Shown here: positions 1 through 10,671 of the stretch, piece by piece
Layout: each line of letters opens with the position of its first letter
Position numbering within the stretch: position 1 is the first letter of the stretch
Assembly: GCA_001931535.1 (NCBI GenBank)
Contig: CP016211.1
Location: forward strand, 6,555,573 to 6,619,572
Direction of reading: 5' to 3'
Length of the DNA: 64,000 nucleotides
DNA from: Minicystis rosea
GTDB taxonomy: Bacteria > Myxococcota_A > Polyangia > Polyangiales > Polyangiaceae
Notes under the pieces: generated by a model
What the model was told of the DNA's origin: nothing
The model's input: only the letters and a program-made list of their open reading frames with translations
The model's database searches: none
Position numbers and translations under genes: made by a program

Positions 1-805
1 TCTCGAGATCCATCGGCGAGAGCGCGGAGAGCTTGGGCGCGAGCGGGTGCGGGACGAAGAGCTGCGCGCCGAGATCGGGGAGGCGATCGCGGATGACGTT
101 GAGCTCGTCGATCTGACGCAGGCCCTCCATGAGGAGCTCTTGCACGGTGGCGCTGATCTCGCCGGGGATGGGGCGCTCGTCGAGCGGCGCGAGATCGAAG
201 GAGCCGTGCCCCCACGTGAGGATGCGGAAGATGCTCTTGAGCGGCGGCACCTCCGGGAGGTCGTTGATCGACGCGAAGACCACGACGCCCTTGCGGAGGA
301 AGATCTTGCCGACGTCATCCTCGGAGCGCACCACGAGCGCGCCGCTCTTCTTCGAAGAGCCGAGGAGCTGCAGCAGATCGGGGAGCGGGATCTCGTCGAT
401 CGAGCCGCTCATCGTGCGCGTCTGCGCGCCGCGGCCGGCGGCCGGCATCTCCGGGCGGCGCAGCGCGGGCGCGTTGGGATCGACGGCGACGACCTTGAGG
501 ATGCTCGTGCCGATGAGGACGCGGTCGCCCTCTTTCAGCGAGGCGCGCGAGATCTTCTCCCCGTTGACGAAGGTCCCGTTGGTGGAGCCGAGATCCTCGA
601 TCTGGATCTGGTTCTCGGAGACGGTGATCCGCGCGTGACGGCGCGAGACCATGTCCTCGACGAGCACCATGTCGAGGTCGCTCGATCGGCCGACGATGAG
701 CTCCGGCTGCGAGCCGAGCGGATACTCACCACCCTGGTACTTTCCGGAGATGAAACGGAGAGCGAGCTGGCGCGTTATGGCGCCCTTGGGAGCTTGACTT
801 TCCAT
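1..805 (-). CDS. FHA domain + DUF4388 (PATAN-like) signalling protein, 3' end cut by window edge
   Basis: The 268 visible codons hold an N-terminal FHA domain: GRSS at 39-42, SRRH at 54-57 and STNGTF at 74-79, the residues that bind phosphothreonine in this fold. From about residue 132 a second domain begins (SGSIDEIPLPDLLQLLG) that matches the DUF4388/PATAN type common in myxobacterial regulators. The likely role is reading Ser/Thr phosphorylation made by kinases such as those at 3884 and 50058 (inference). ATG at 805 is chosen because the FHA fold starts soon after it. An in-frame ATG at 826 would add seven residues, and neither has a clear Shine-Dalgarno site. The gene runs off the left edge, so total length is unknown. 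It is divergent from kdd. Confidence 0.85.
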   Translation of the reverse strand, partial: MESQAPKGAITRQLALRFISGKYQGGEYPLGSQPELIVGRSSDLDMVLVEDMVSRRHARITVSENQIQIEDLGSTNGTFVNGEKISRASLKEGDRVLIGTSILKVVAVDPNAPALRRPEMPAAGRGAQTRTMSGSIDEIPLPDLLQLLGSSKKSGALVVRSEDDVGKIFLRKGVVVFASINDLPEVPPLKSIFRILTWGHGSFDLAPLDERPIPGEISATVQELLMEGLRQIDELNVIRDRLPDLGAQLFVPHPLAPKLSALSPMDLE

Positions 806-957
806 CGTCCGGCGGAGCGCAATCATGCACGCTCGGTAAAGGGGTGGTCAACACGCGTGGAGACCTTCCCGCTGCGAACGTAGGTTTCACGCGGGAATTC
901 CAGGGCCGCCGGGTCCGGCCGGATGAGCCCAGGGGCGGCCCGTGATAAGGGGGCGCC

Positions 958-2001
958 GTGACATCTCTCCCTGGTGACCCGCTCGGAACCCATCGCGTCA
1001 TCGCTCCGAAAGGTGCCCTACCGCAACCCGCGGAACGGCTCGATGCGCGCGACGATACCCTCTACGAGACGGAGATCACCGTCGACGTGGAGACGCTCAA
1101 CGTCGACGCCGCCAGCTTCCGGCAGATGGAGGAAGCGACGGACGGCACGCCCGAGGCCGTGGGCCGGCGGGTGATGGAGACGGTCGAGCGCCGCGGGAAG
1201 CAGCACAACCCGGTCACCGGCTCGGGCGGCATGCTCCTCGGTACGGTGCGACGCGTGGGCGCGCTCGTGCGCGATCGCGGCTTTTCCCCGGGCGATCGCA
1301 TCGCCACCTTGGCCTCGCTCTCGCTCACGCCGCTCTCGGTTCGATCGATCCGTGCCGTGCGCCCGATCTCGGCGCAGGTCGACGTCGAAGGCACCGCGTA
1401 CATCTTCGCGTCGGCGCCGCTCGCGCGCATGCCCGCGGACATCCCCGAGCGCCTCGCGCTCGCGGTGCTCGACGTCGCCGGCGCGGCGCCGCAGGTCGCG
1501 CGGCTCTGCGGCGCGGGCGAGACGGTGGTGGTGCTCGGCGCGGGCGGCAAATCCGGCCTCCTCTGCGCGGCGGAGGCGCGCCGTCGGGTGGGCGCGGGCG
1601 GGCGTGTCATCGGGCTCGAAGCGTCGCCGCGCTTCGCCGACGATCTGCGGGCGCTCGGCATCTGCGATCACGTCGCCGTCGTCGACGCGCGCGATCCGCT
1701 CGCGGTGCGCGACGCGATCATGCCGATCACCGAAGGGCGCGGCGCCGATCTCACGCTGTCGTGCGTCAACGTCCCCGGCGTGGAGATCTCCGCGATCGTG
1801 GCCACGCGCGATCGCGGCAAGGTCTACTACTTCGCCATGAGCACCAGCTTCACGGCCGCGGCGCTCGGCGCCGAAGGCATCGGCCGCGACGTGGACCTCT
1901 ACATCGGGAACGGCTACGCCCACGGCCACGCCGATCACACGCTCTCCCTGGTCCGCGGCGAGCCTTCGCTCGCTCGGCTCCTCGCCTCCCGCTATGGCTG
2001 A
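958..2001 (+). CDS. kdd: L-erythro-3,5-diaminohexanoate dehydrogenase
   Basis: This 347-residue protein resembles the NAD-dependent oxidoreductase that deaminates 3,5-diaminohexanoate in lysine fermentation. The N-terminal block GTHRVIAPKGALPQPA (10-25) and the segment TVDVETLNVDAASFRQM fit the family, and GAGGKSG at 194-200 is the dinucleotide-binding loop. Length is normal. The start is GTG, preceded by a purine-rich AAGGGGG. The other genes of the pathway (lysine aminomutases, kce, kal) are not in the window, so the enzyme is an orphan here. It ends 16 bases before fhs on the same strand, suggesting co-transcription. Family confident, substrate in this organism less so. Confidence 0.85.
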   Translation: MTSLPGDPLGTHRVIAPKGALPQPAERLDARDDTLYETEITVDVETLNVDAASFRQMEEATDGTPEAVGRRVMETVERRGKQHNPVTGSGGMLLGTVRRVGALVRDRGFSPGDRIATLASLSLTPLSVRSIRAVRPISAQVDVEGTAYIFASAPLARMPADIPERLALAVLDVAGAAPQVARLCGAGETVVVLGAGGKSGLLCAAEARRRVGAGGRVIGLEASPRFADDLRALGICDHVAVVDARDPLAVRDAIMPITEGRGADLTLSCVNVPGVEISAIVATRDRGKVYYFAMSTSFTAAALGAEGIGRDVDLYIGNGYAHGHADHTLSLVRGEPSLARLLASRYG

Positions 2002-2017
2002 AGATAGGAGACCTTTG

Positions 2018-3697
<1,680 letters not shown>

Positions 3698-3787
3698 GGG
3701 CCGCGCCCGCGCGCCCTCTTCGATCGACAAGAACGCGGTCTCGCGCATGACGCCGGCGCGAGGCCGCGCCGTCATCGCCGTCGCTGG

Positions 3788-3878
3788 GTGACAGTCGTTC
3801 CTGTCACGAAATGCGCGCAGCCGCTCGCTCACGAGCTCAGCCGGCGCATGGCAGTCGTCCCTGACACGAAATGCGCGC
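3788..3878. repeat. two 31-bp imperfect direct repeats, period 60, the first containing a dyad
   Basis: Copies lie at 3788-3818 and 3848-3878 between the converging fhs and Ser/Thr kinase genes and differ at four positions. In the first, GTGACAG (3788-3794) and CTGTCAC (3801-3807) form a perfect 7-bp inverted repeat around six bases; in the second the arms carry mismatches. They could be repetitive extragenic elements or part of a shared terminator. No T-run follows. Confidence 0.6.
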
Positions 3879-3883
3879 GGCGC

Positions 3884-5926
3884 TCACTGCCGCACGAGCA
3901 CGCTCACGACCTTGGACGCGCGCAGCTCGCGCAGCCCCACGCAGCTCGTCACCTTCGCGCCCTCGCTGGTGAAGTTCTGCGCTCCCGGCTCGATCTTGGC
4001 GAACTCCACCGTGAGCCGCGTCCCGTCGAAGCGCGCCTTCAGCGGCTCGTTCCCCACCGAGGTCCACACCTCCTGGCAAGTCCCGCGCGATCGTGGATCG
4101 TACGTCTTGCCCACGGGCGGCACCGGGCGGATGCGATCCTCCACCGTGAAAGTGCTCGCGTCGCTCGTCGTGCGCAGCACGAAGCGCGCTTCACCCGGCT
4201 CGTAGCCCTGCGGCGCGAACTGCTCGGGCCGCTTCACCCGAAACTCGAGATCGTTGCCCGAGAGCACCGCTTCGAGCTCGCGTCCATTGCCGACCCAGGA
4301 GCCCGCCAGCCCGGTGAGCGCGCTCGGCTTCGACGTCCCGCTGCTCGCGGTGCTCGCGCTCGGTCGCGGCGCGCTCGTGCTCGCGGCCGCGCTCGCCGTC
4401 GACAGCGGGATGGGCAGCTTCCAGATCCCACGCACGCCCGGCACCAGGCCGAACGCGAAGGCCGCGCCCATGCCGGCACCGGTGAGCGCGACGAGCGCCA
4501 CGACCCATGGCCACCTGCGCCGCTTCGGTGCTTCGTTCGCCGTGCTCCCCGCGATCGGCTCGCTCGCTCCCGACTCACCGAGCGTCGGCGATGCCGGCGG
4601 AGGCGCGGCACCGATCACCCCCGTTCGCGCCGCACCGGCGAGACCTACCGGCACGACGCCCTCGGGCAGCGGCGTCGCGGGCCCCGTCATGCCGGGCAAC
4701 GTCGACGCGGGCCCGATCCCGAGGATGCGATCCACTGCCGCGATCATCTCCTCGCAGCGCTGGAACCTTCGCTCGCGATCCTTTTCGCACGCGCGCTGGA
4801 TCAGCTCGTCCACCGCGGGTGGCACGTCCGATCGCGTCGCCGACACGAGCGGCATCGGCATCTCGGCGTGCTGCCGCATGATCTCGTAGTCGCTCTTCGC
4901 GTCGAAGGGCACGTGGCCCACGAGCATCTGATAGAGCAGGATCCCGAGCGCATAGATGTCCACGCGGTGATCGAGATCGCGCCTCCCCGTCACCTGCTCC
5001 GGCGACATGTACCAGAGCGATCCGACGAGCCCACGCGTGTGCGGCCGCGCGTTGTCGCTCTGCACCAGCGCGATGCCGAAGTCGGTCACCTTCGCGACGC
5101 GATCCTTGCGCCGCACGATCACGTTGGCGGGCTTCAAATCGCGGTGAACCACGCCCTCCTGATGCGCGGCCCCGACGCCCGCCGCGACCTGCCGGAAGAT
5201 CGCGAGCGCCTCCTCCACCGGCATCCGCTCCCCGCGCGCCTTCTGGTGGCCGATGATCTTGTCGAGGCTCTCGCCGTCGATGTACTGCATCACCAAGTAG
5301 AGGGACGGCCCCTCCACCACGACGGCCTTGAGGTGCACCACGTTGGGGTGGTCGATCTGCGCGAGCGCGCGTCCCTCCGCGAGCGTGCGCGCGCGCACGT
5401 CCGCGCGATGCGCGAGCTCCGATCGCACCGCCTTCACCACCACGTCGAGCCCGGTGTGGATGTCGCGCGCGAGGTAGACGACGCCCATCCCGCCCTCGCC
5501 GAGGACGCGCAGCACCGCATACTTCTTGTCGACGAGCGCCCCGGCCGGCAGATGCTTGGGCGGCTTGAACGGCTTCTCCGATCCAGCCGGCGGCGCCAGC
5601 GGGATCCCCTTCGCTCCCATCTGCGCCGCGACGTCCGCGTTGGGCACGGCGGGCGTCAGCCCGGGATACGCGCTCGCATCGAACGGCTTCAGCGCCGCGG
5701 AGATGGGCGCCGCCGGGATCGTCCCCTTCACGCGCGCTTCGGGCGAGCCGGCCCGCGGTGGCAGCGGCGCCTCCATCGTCGGCGGAGGCCCGCCCGTCTC
5801 GATCGTGTCGCGATCGACCGGCTCGGCCTTCGGCGCCTGCGGTTGGGAGAGGGGCGCCCCGCAGATGCCGCAAAACAGCGCGGCATCGTCTGCAACGGTC
5901 GCTCCGCACTTCCCGCAGGTCGTCAT
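3884..5926 (-). CDS. membrane-anchored Ser/Thr protein kinase with N-terminal zinc ribbon
   Basis: The 680-residue product starts with a zinc ribbon (CGKC at 4-7, CGIC at 19-22), then a proline-rich linker, then a Hanks-type kinase domain at about 135-400: glycine loop GEGGMGVVY at 143-151, Lys165, HRDLKPAN from 261, DFG at 282-284 and MSPEQ near 307. All catalytic residues are present. One membrane segment (WVVALVALTGAGMGAAFAFG) around 470-490 precedes an outside domain of about 190 residues that was not recognised. ATG at 5926 is chosen because GGAG lies just upstream; an in-frame start at 5977 would add 17 residues before the zinc ribbon. The usual myxobacterial layout of cytoplasmic kinase and external sensor fits. 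Confidence 0.92.
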   Translation of the reverse strand: MTTCGKCGATVADDAALFCGICGAPLSQPQAPKAEPVDRDTIETGGPPPTMEAPLPPRAGSPEARVKGTIPAAPISAALKPFDASAYPGLTPAVPNADVAAQMGAKGIPLAPPAGSEKPFKPPKHLPAGALVDKKYAVLRVLGEGGMGVVYLARDIHTGLDVVVKAVRSELAHRADVRARTLAEGRALAQIDHPNVVHLKAVVVEGPSLYLVMQYIDGESLDKIIGHQKARGERMPVEEALAIFRQVAAGVGAAHQEGVVHRDLKPANVIVRRKDRVAKVTDFGIALVQSDNARPHTRGLVGSLWYMSPEQVTGRRDLDHRVDIYALGILLYQMLVGHVPFDAKSDYEIMRQHAEMPMPLVSATRSDVPPAVDELIQRACEKDRERRFQRCEEMIAAVDRILGIGPASTLPGMTGPATPLPEGVVPVGLAGAARTGVIGAAPPPASPTLGESGASEPIAGSTANEAPKRRRWPWVVALVALTGAGMGAAFAFGLVPGVRGIWKLPIPLSTASAAASTSAPRPSASTASSGTSKPSALTGLAGSWVGNGRELEAVLSGNDLEFRVKRPEQFAPQGYEPGEARFVLRTTSDASTFTVEDRIRPVPPVGKTYDPRSRGTCQEVWTSVGNEPLKARFDGTRLTVEFAKIEPGAQNFTSEGAKVTSCVGLRELRASKVVSVLVRQ

Positions 5927-6422
5927 CGGCTCTCCGCCCCTCTTAGCAGCCCACCGGCGTTCTGCTGCGGCCCGCATCCGCGAAGGGCCTGCCGGCGCAG
6001 CGCGGGCTCGTTGCTCGAGGCCCGAGCAGCCCGCCTCCGCCGTGCGCCCGAAATCACCGGCGACGCTTCGGCGCGCTCCGACTCACGGGTCGTCCACGCT
6101 CCCAACACCCACGAATTCCTCGCTCGGGTTTCCTAGCTTCGGAGCGCTCGCGACGAAAATCAACGGACTCGTGATCCAGGGCACGCGAACCGCTCGCCTC
6201 GTCGATCACCTCGAAGCGATCACTCCATCGACCCTCGTTCGGAAGCCGCATCACCGTGCATGCACAGACGCCGGGTTGATCGATGCCCGCACTGGCAAAC
6301 GCAGTGACCAGCAGCAAGCACGCTTCTCCGCCGCGCTCGTTCGCTCGCGATCGCGTTCACCGGCAGCGGGCACACGTATCCGTCCGCTGGATGCGGAGAT
6401 GTTCATGCGAGTCCGCGTCGGT
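5927..6422. other. intergenic stretch without a recognisable gene
   Basis: This stretch lies upstream of the Ser/Thr kinase and downstream of the SUKH gene, both on the minus strand. Open frames here have no family resemblance and are shadows. It probably holds the kinase promoter; no confident -35/-10 pair was seen. Confidence 0.4.
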
Positions 6423-6470
6423 CCACGCCGGCAGGGCCGGCGTGGGGTATGGGGCCGCAAGCGGCCCCAT
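6423..6470 (-). terminator. tandem hairpins downstream of the SUKH gene
   Basis: Two perfect 10-bp inverted repeats stand side by side: CCACGCCGGC (6423-6432) with GCCGGCGTGG (6436-6445), and ATGGGGCCGC (6449-6458) with GCGGCCCCAT (6461-6470). They begin 20 bases past the stop of the minus-strand gene at 6490. There is no T-run, so termination is inferred from position and stem strength. Confidence 0.55.
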
Positions 6471-6489
6471 CGTGATCACGGGCGTGCGG

Positions 6490-7083
6490 TCAGGTCCAGT
6501 GTCCGGCGCGCAGCGCGGCCGAATCGATCGTCTTGATCTTGGGGGCGAGCGCCTCGCGGAAGATCGCCTCGTCGTCGTCGTCGAGCACGCCGTTCCCGAA
6601 GCCCGTCGCGACCTCCATGCCGATCGCCAGGATCCGCAGGAACTGCTGGAAGCTGGAGGCACAGAGCTCGGGCTTGATCGAGTCCGTGCCCATCATGCAG
6701 CTGTAGACGGGACAATCGCCTTCGGCGTCCAGCTTGGAGATGTCGAGGAAGTACGGATCACCCAGGAGCGCGCTCCGCCCCACGATGATCCAACTCTTCC
6801 GCCAAGCTGCAGCCGCCTTCGCGGGGTCGGCAGCGCCTTCGACCTTCTGCTCGGCGAGGATCCGGCCGGCCGGGAACAGCCGCACCCGCTCGACGGGTGT
6901 CACTGTCTCGACATCGACGGGATCCGCCGCTTGCAAGAAGGCGCGGAAGCGTGCGGGCACGCGGAGCGTCTTGCGCAGCTCTTCGACCACGGCAGGCTCA
7001 GCCTTGCCAAAAGTGGCCGGGATGTTTCGTCGGGAGAAAATATCCTTGAGCGCCGCAACCGACTCGGCGAGGTCGCTATCCAC
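6490..7083 (-). CDS. SMI1/KNR4 (SUKH) family protein
   Basis: The 197 residues follow the SUKH-fold pattern: NIPATFG near 20, RFRAFLQ near 47, then WIIVG...GDPYFLDISK and CPVYSCMM, and a C-terminal ASSFQQFLRIL. SUKH proteins are often immunity partners of polymorphic toxins, but many are solitary and of unknown role. No toxin, Rhs or secretion gene stands next to it, so an immunity role is open. It is divergent from the uracil phosphoribosyltransferase, with 78 bases between starts. Confidence 0.75.
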   Translation of the reverse strand: MDSDLAESVAALKDIFSRRNIPATFGKAEPAVVEELRKTLRVPARFRAFLQAADPVDVETVTPVERVRLFPAGRILAEQKVEGAADPAKAAAAWRKSWIIVGRSALLGDPYFLDISKLDAEGDCPVYSCMMGTDSIKPELCASSFQQFLRILAIGMEVATGFGNGVLDDDDEAIFREALAPKIKTIDSAALRAGHWT

Positions 7084-7161
7084 CGAACGTTTCCCTTCCG
7101 TTTTCCGAATCGACGGCTATGCCATACCCTGCTCGGGGCCGGGTAGTGTAACAGAAAAACG

Positions 7162-7977
7162 ATGGTCGAAGTCGCATACGCCGAGAGCCGCTTCAAGGCG
7201 CCCGAGATCACGCATCGTTACGGGCCCAACGTTCACCTCCTCGACGACCCGATGGCGTGGACGCTGCTCGCACGCGCGTGCTCACCGGAGACCGGGCAGC
7301 CGGACGTGGGTCGTCTGGTCCGCACGCTCTACGAGATGCTCGCGCGCACGGTGCTCGCAGCCGAGCTCCCCCGTGCGCGTGTCGACGTTCCGACCCGGAT
7401 GGTATCGTCGCATCCCGAGGCGGTCTACCGAGGCCTCGCGCTCGCGCGCGCCACGAAGGCCGTCACCGTCGGCATCGCCCGCGCGGGCACCATGCCCTCG
7501 CAGGCGGTCTACGATCTCATGAACGAGGTCCTCGACCCGGCCCTCGTCCGCCAAGATCACCTCTTCATGAGCCGGCAGACGAACGAGCAGGGCGAGGTCA
7601 TCGGCGCCACCTGGCACGACGCGAAGATCGGCCGCGACGTGGAAGATCGCTACGTCCTCTTCCCCGATCCCATGGGGGCCACCGGTTCTTCGATGATCAG
7701 CGCCGTGAAGTATTACGAGACCGCCCTCGTCGGCCGCCCGGCCAAGTGCATCGCGCTGCACCTCATCGTCACGCCCGAGTACTTGAAGAACGTGCTCGCC
7801 GCTCATCCCAACATCGCGATCTACGCGCTCCGTCTCGATCGCGGCCTCTCGCCCGAGCGCGTCCTGCGCACCGCCCCCGGCACCCACTGGGACGAGGAGC
7901 ACGGCCTCAACGAGAAGCAGTACATCGTCCCCGGCGCCGGCGGCGTCGGCGAGATCCTCAACAACGCCTGGGTCTGA
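7162..7977 (+). CDS. uracil phosphoribosyltransferase-type enzyme
   Basis: The enzyme family joins uracil to PRPP to give UMP in pyrimidine salvage. DPMGATGSSM at 169-178 is the PRPP loop (DPM-ATG-S type) and GLNEKQYIVPGAG near 252 matches the uracil-binding C-terminal signature. At 271 residues it is longer than the usual 205-215. Extra length is N-terminal, plus an insertion between LDRGL and GLNEKQY. The loop is intact and activity is likely, though the insertion leaves base specificity open. The HAD-type gene follows after 24 bases on the same strand. Confidence 0.82.
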   Translation: MVEVAYAESRFKAPEITHRYGPNVHLLDDPMAWTLLARACSPETGQPDVGRLVRTLYEMLARTVLAAELPRARVDVPTRMVSSHPEAVYRGLALARATKAVTVGIARAGTMPSQAVYDLMNEVLDPALVRQDHLFMSRQTNEQGEVIGATWHDAKIGRDVEDRYVLFPDPMGATGSSMISAVKYYETALVGRPAKCIALHLIVTPEYLKNVLAAHPNIAIYALRLDRGLSPERVLRTAPGTHWDEEHGLNEKQYIVPGAGGVGEILNNAWV

Positions 7978-8001
7978 CGCTCGCGGCATCGGGATACGAC
8001 A

Positions 8002-9153
8002 ATGACGGGCAACGTCAGGCGCCGCGAGAACGACAATGGCTCGATGCCCGCAAGCACGGGCGACGGCACGTCGTGGCCCACGAGCTCGAGCACCGAGCCT
8101 CAGGCGCCCACGAGCTCCACCCCGAGCCCTTCATCACGATCGACGCCCACGTTCATCGCCCGGTGGGATCTCGACAAGACCTACCTCCGAACCGACTTCG
8201 ACACCGTCCGCGATCTCGTCCGCACCGCCGTCGAGCGCCCCGATCAGAAGCGCACCGTCCCCGGCGCCGCCGCGTTGCTGCGTGAGCTCGGCCGCGTGGG
8301 CGCCGAGATCCACATCCTCTCCGGCAGCCCCGAGCAGCTCCGCTCCCGCCTGGAGCAGAAGCTCCGCCTGGACGGCGCCCGCTGGGCTTCGCTCACGCTC
8401 AAGCCCAACCTCGAGAACATCCTCCGCCTCCGCTTCCGCGCCCTGCGTGGCCAGCTCGGTTACAAGCTCCCCGCCCTCCTCCGCCGCCGCGCCGAGCTCA
8501 AACACCAGCGCGACGAGAGCGGCGCCCTTCTCCGCGAGGTCCTCCTCGGCGACGACGCCGAAGCCGACGCCTTCGTCTACTCCCTCTTCGGCGACATCTG
8601 CGCCGGCGTCGTCTCCCCGACCGATCTCGCCGAGATCATGCGTCGCGGCGGCGCCTACGACGACACCATCCAAGACGCCGTCCGCTTCGCCGGCTACGTG
8701 GAGAAAGGCGATGTCGTCGAGCGCATCCTGATCCACCTCGATCGCCAATCCTCGCCCACCGACTTCCGCCTCTTCGGCCCGCGCGTCGTCCCTTTCTACA
8801 ACTACCTGCAAGCCGCCTTCGTGCTCCATGAAGACGGCCGCATCCCCGCCCGCAGCGTCCTGCGTGTCGCGCAGGACCTCGCCTATTCACACAACTTCGA
8901 TCCCAGCTCCCTCGCCCGCAGCTATCTCGACCTCTCCCGCCGAGGCCACGTGAGCGGCAAAGGCATCTCCGATCTCGCCGAAGCCTACAGCGACCTCGCT
9001 CGCGGCCGCGGCGCCGGCGCCAGCGAAATCGGCGAAGTCATTCGGGAGCTGGAAAGCATGCGCTCTTTGCTCAGGCCGCCGCCGGTGCGCGAAGAGGTGG
9101 CGATCGATTACGTGACGCTGGCGGCAGGGCACAACAAGCGGACGAAGAAGTAG
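8002..9153 (+). CDS. HAD-fold hydrolase resembling the App1 phosphatidate phosphatase catalytic domain
   Basis: The 383-residue protein starts with about 50 low-complexity Ser/Thr/Pro residues. Then comes the HAD motif I, WDLDKTYL (Asp56 and Asp58), ILSGSP with Ser107 as motif II, and LLGDDAEAD near 190 as the acidic motif IV. This layout is close to the catalytic domain of App1-type phosphatidate phosphatases, but substrate cannot be read from sequence. The last ~130 residues are helical and unassigned. No Shine-Dalgarno supports the ATG at 8002; a start at 8044 is possible. It is the last host gene before the IS element. Confidence 0.65.
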   Translation: MTGNVRRRENDNGSMPASTGDGTSWPTSSSTEPQAPTSSTPSPSSRSTPTFIARWDLDKTYLRTDFDTVRDLVRTAVERPDQKRTVPGAAALLRELGRVGAEIHILSGSPEQLRSRLEQKLRLDGARWASLTLKPNLENILRLRFRALRGQLGYKLPALLRRRAELKHQRDESGALLREVLLGDDAEADAFVYSLFGDICAGVVSPTDLAEIMRRGGAYDDTIQDAVRFAGYVEKGDVVERILIHLDRQSSPTDFRLFGPRVVPFYNYLQAAFVLHEDGRIPARSVLRVAQDLAYSHNFDPSSLARSYLDLSRRGHVSGKGISDLAEAYSDLARGRGAGASEIGEVIRELESMRSLLRPPPVREEVAIDYVTLAAGHNKRTKK

Positions 9154-9320
9154 GCTGTCGGGAGCGGCGGTATTGGGGGAGAGGCGTTTCGAGGCCTGGT
9201 GTTGTCAGCCCCCCAAGGCCTGGCTCCGCCTTAAAAAGAGTTCTATCGCGACACCTGAGATCCGCGGCCTGAACAACACCACACCAGTAGGTACGTCTTG
9301 GGGTGCGAGCCCCGACGAGC

Positions 9321-9324
9321 CTAA
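9321..9324 (+). repeat. left target-site duplication CTAA
   Basis: CTAA directly precedes the left inverted repeat and matches CTAA at 10903-10906. Four-base YTAR duplications are typical of IS701-family insertions. Confidence 0.85.
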
Positions 9325-9338
9325 TACTACAGCAGCAC
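9325..9338 (+). repeat. left terminal inverted repeat of the IS701-type element
   Basis: TACTACAGCAGCAC is the exact reverse complement of 10889-10902. Similarity stops after 14 bases. Confidence 0.92.
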
Positions 9339-9375
9339 CTGGACAACAGCGTTCCCGGCTCAAGGGATCCAGCCC

Positions 9376-10671
9376 ATGAGCACCTCCTCACCAGCAGAGC
9401 GCCCTCTGCCGAAGCTCGATGCCTTCGGAGAGGATTTCACCGCCTTCCACGCACGTTTTGCCTCGCTGTTCGCGCGGAGCGAGCCCCGCAGGAAGGCGGT
9501 TCAGTACGTGCGCACGCTGATGGGGCCGGTTGAACGGCGTAACGGCTGGCAGATGGCCGAAGCCATGGGCGACCGGAGGCCGGATGCCGTGCAGCGCTTG
9601 CTCTGCCACGCGACGTGGAGTGCGCGCGACGCGCGTGATCGCTTGATGGATTTCTCGGTCGAGCAGTTCGGTGATCCGGAAGGCATCGGCATCCTCGACG
9701 ACACCGGCTTCATCAAGAAGGGGAGCGCGTCTGTCGGCGTGCAACGGCAATACAGCGGCACGGCCGGCAAGATCGAGAATTGTCAGATCGGCGTCTTCCT
9801 CGGCTACGACAGCGAGCGCGGGCAGGTGTTGCTCGACCGCGCGCTCTATCTGCCCACGTCGTGGTGCGAGGATGCCGCGCGTCGCAAGGCCGCGCATGTG
9901 CCCAAGGGCGTGCGATTTCACACCAAGCCCGAGCTCGGCTTGCGCATGCTGCGCCGAGCCTGGCGTCGAGGCGTCCCGATGGCCTGGATCACCGCCGATG
10001 AAGCGTATGGCGATGATGGTGCCTTCCGCGCGGCGCTCGACAAGGCCGAGCGGCGCTACGTGCTCTGCGTCTCCTCGAGCACGAAGGCGTGGGCCACGGT
10101 GCTGAACGCCGTCGCCGCAGCCGAAGCCGACCGACCACGCATGGGTCGGCCGCGCACGCGCTTCTGGCTCCTGCCCGGCGTCGCACGTCCCCAGAGCGTC
10201 AAGACCATTGTGGCCTCTTGGCCAGCGACGCAGTGGCACCGCTTAGCTCTTCAGCAAGGCGAGAAGGGACCCATCGAATACGACTGGGCCTGCGCACGGG
10301 TGACCGAACGACGCAAGCGCCGCCCTGCACGTGAGAGTTGGCTCTTGGCGCGCCGCTCGATCAAAAATACCGCCGAAGTGGCCTACTACCTGTCCAACGC
10401 GGGGGCCGCGACGACACTGGAGACTCTCGCCCGCGTGGCCTCACGTCGATACACGATCGAGCAGTGTTTCGAAGAGGCCAAGGATGACGTCGGCCTCGAT
10501 CAGTACGAAGTACGCACGTGGCCGAGCTGGCATCGACATGTGACGCTGACGATGATGGCACTCGCGTGGCTGGCATCCATCCGCGCGAAGCTGCGCGATC
10601 CATCCTCGACGCTTTCCTGCGCGTTGGAGGAGCAACCCGCGCAGCTCGTGCCGGGGAAAAAAGCCGCATAA
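9376..10671 (+). CDS. IS701-family DDE transposase, main frame
   Basis: The 431-residue frame holds the IS701-type catalytic core: ILDDTGFIKKG near 106 (first Asp), WITADEAYGDD near 208 (second Asp) and a Glu in YTIEQCFEEAKDDVGLDQYEV near 350. The frame stops at 10671, before the basic C-terminal tail normal for the family. That tail continues in the -1 frame to 10874, and the sequence where they meet is an A6 run at 10657-10662. The gene is therefore either a slippage or frameshift product or an inactivated copy. Confidence 0.9.
   Translation: MSTSSPAERPLPKLDAFGEDFTAFHARFASLFARSEPRRKAVQYVRTLMGPVERRNGWQMAEAMGDRRPDAVQRLLCHATWSARDARDRLMDFSVEQFGDPEGIGILDDTGFIKKGSASVGVQRQYSGTAGKIENCQIGVFLGYDSERGQVLLDRALYLPTSWCEDAARRKAAHVPKGVRFHTKPELGLRMLRRAWRRGVPMAWITADEAYGDDGAFRAALDKAERRYVLCVSSSTKAWATVLNAVAAAEADRPRMGRPRTRFWLLPGVARPQSVKTIVASWPATQWHRLALQQGEKGPIEYDWACARVTERRKRRPARESWLLARRSIKNTAEVAYYLSNAGAATTLETLARVASRRYTIEQCFEEAKDDVGLDQYEVRTWPSWHRHVTLTMMALAWLASIRAKLRDPSSTLSCALEEQPAQLVPGKKAA

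Noticed and set aside
3884..5926. Ser/Thr kinase at 3884 as a pseudokinase
   Set aside because: Glycine loop, Lys165, HRD and DFG are all intact.
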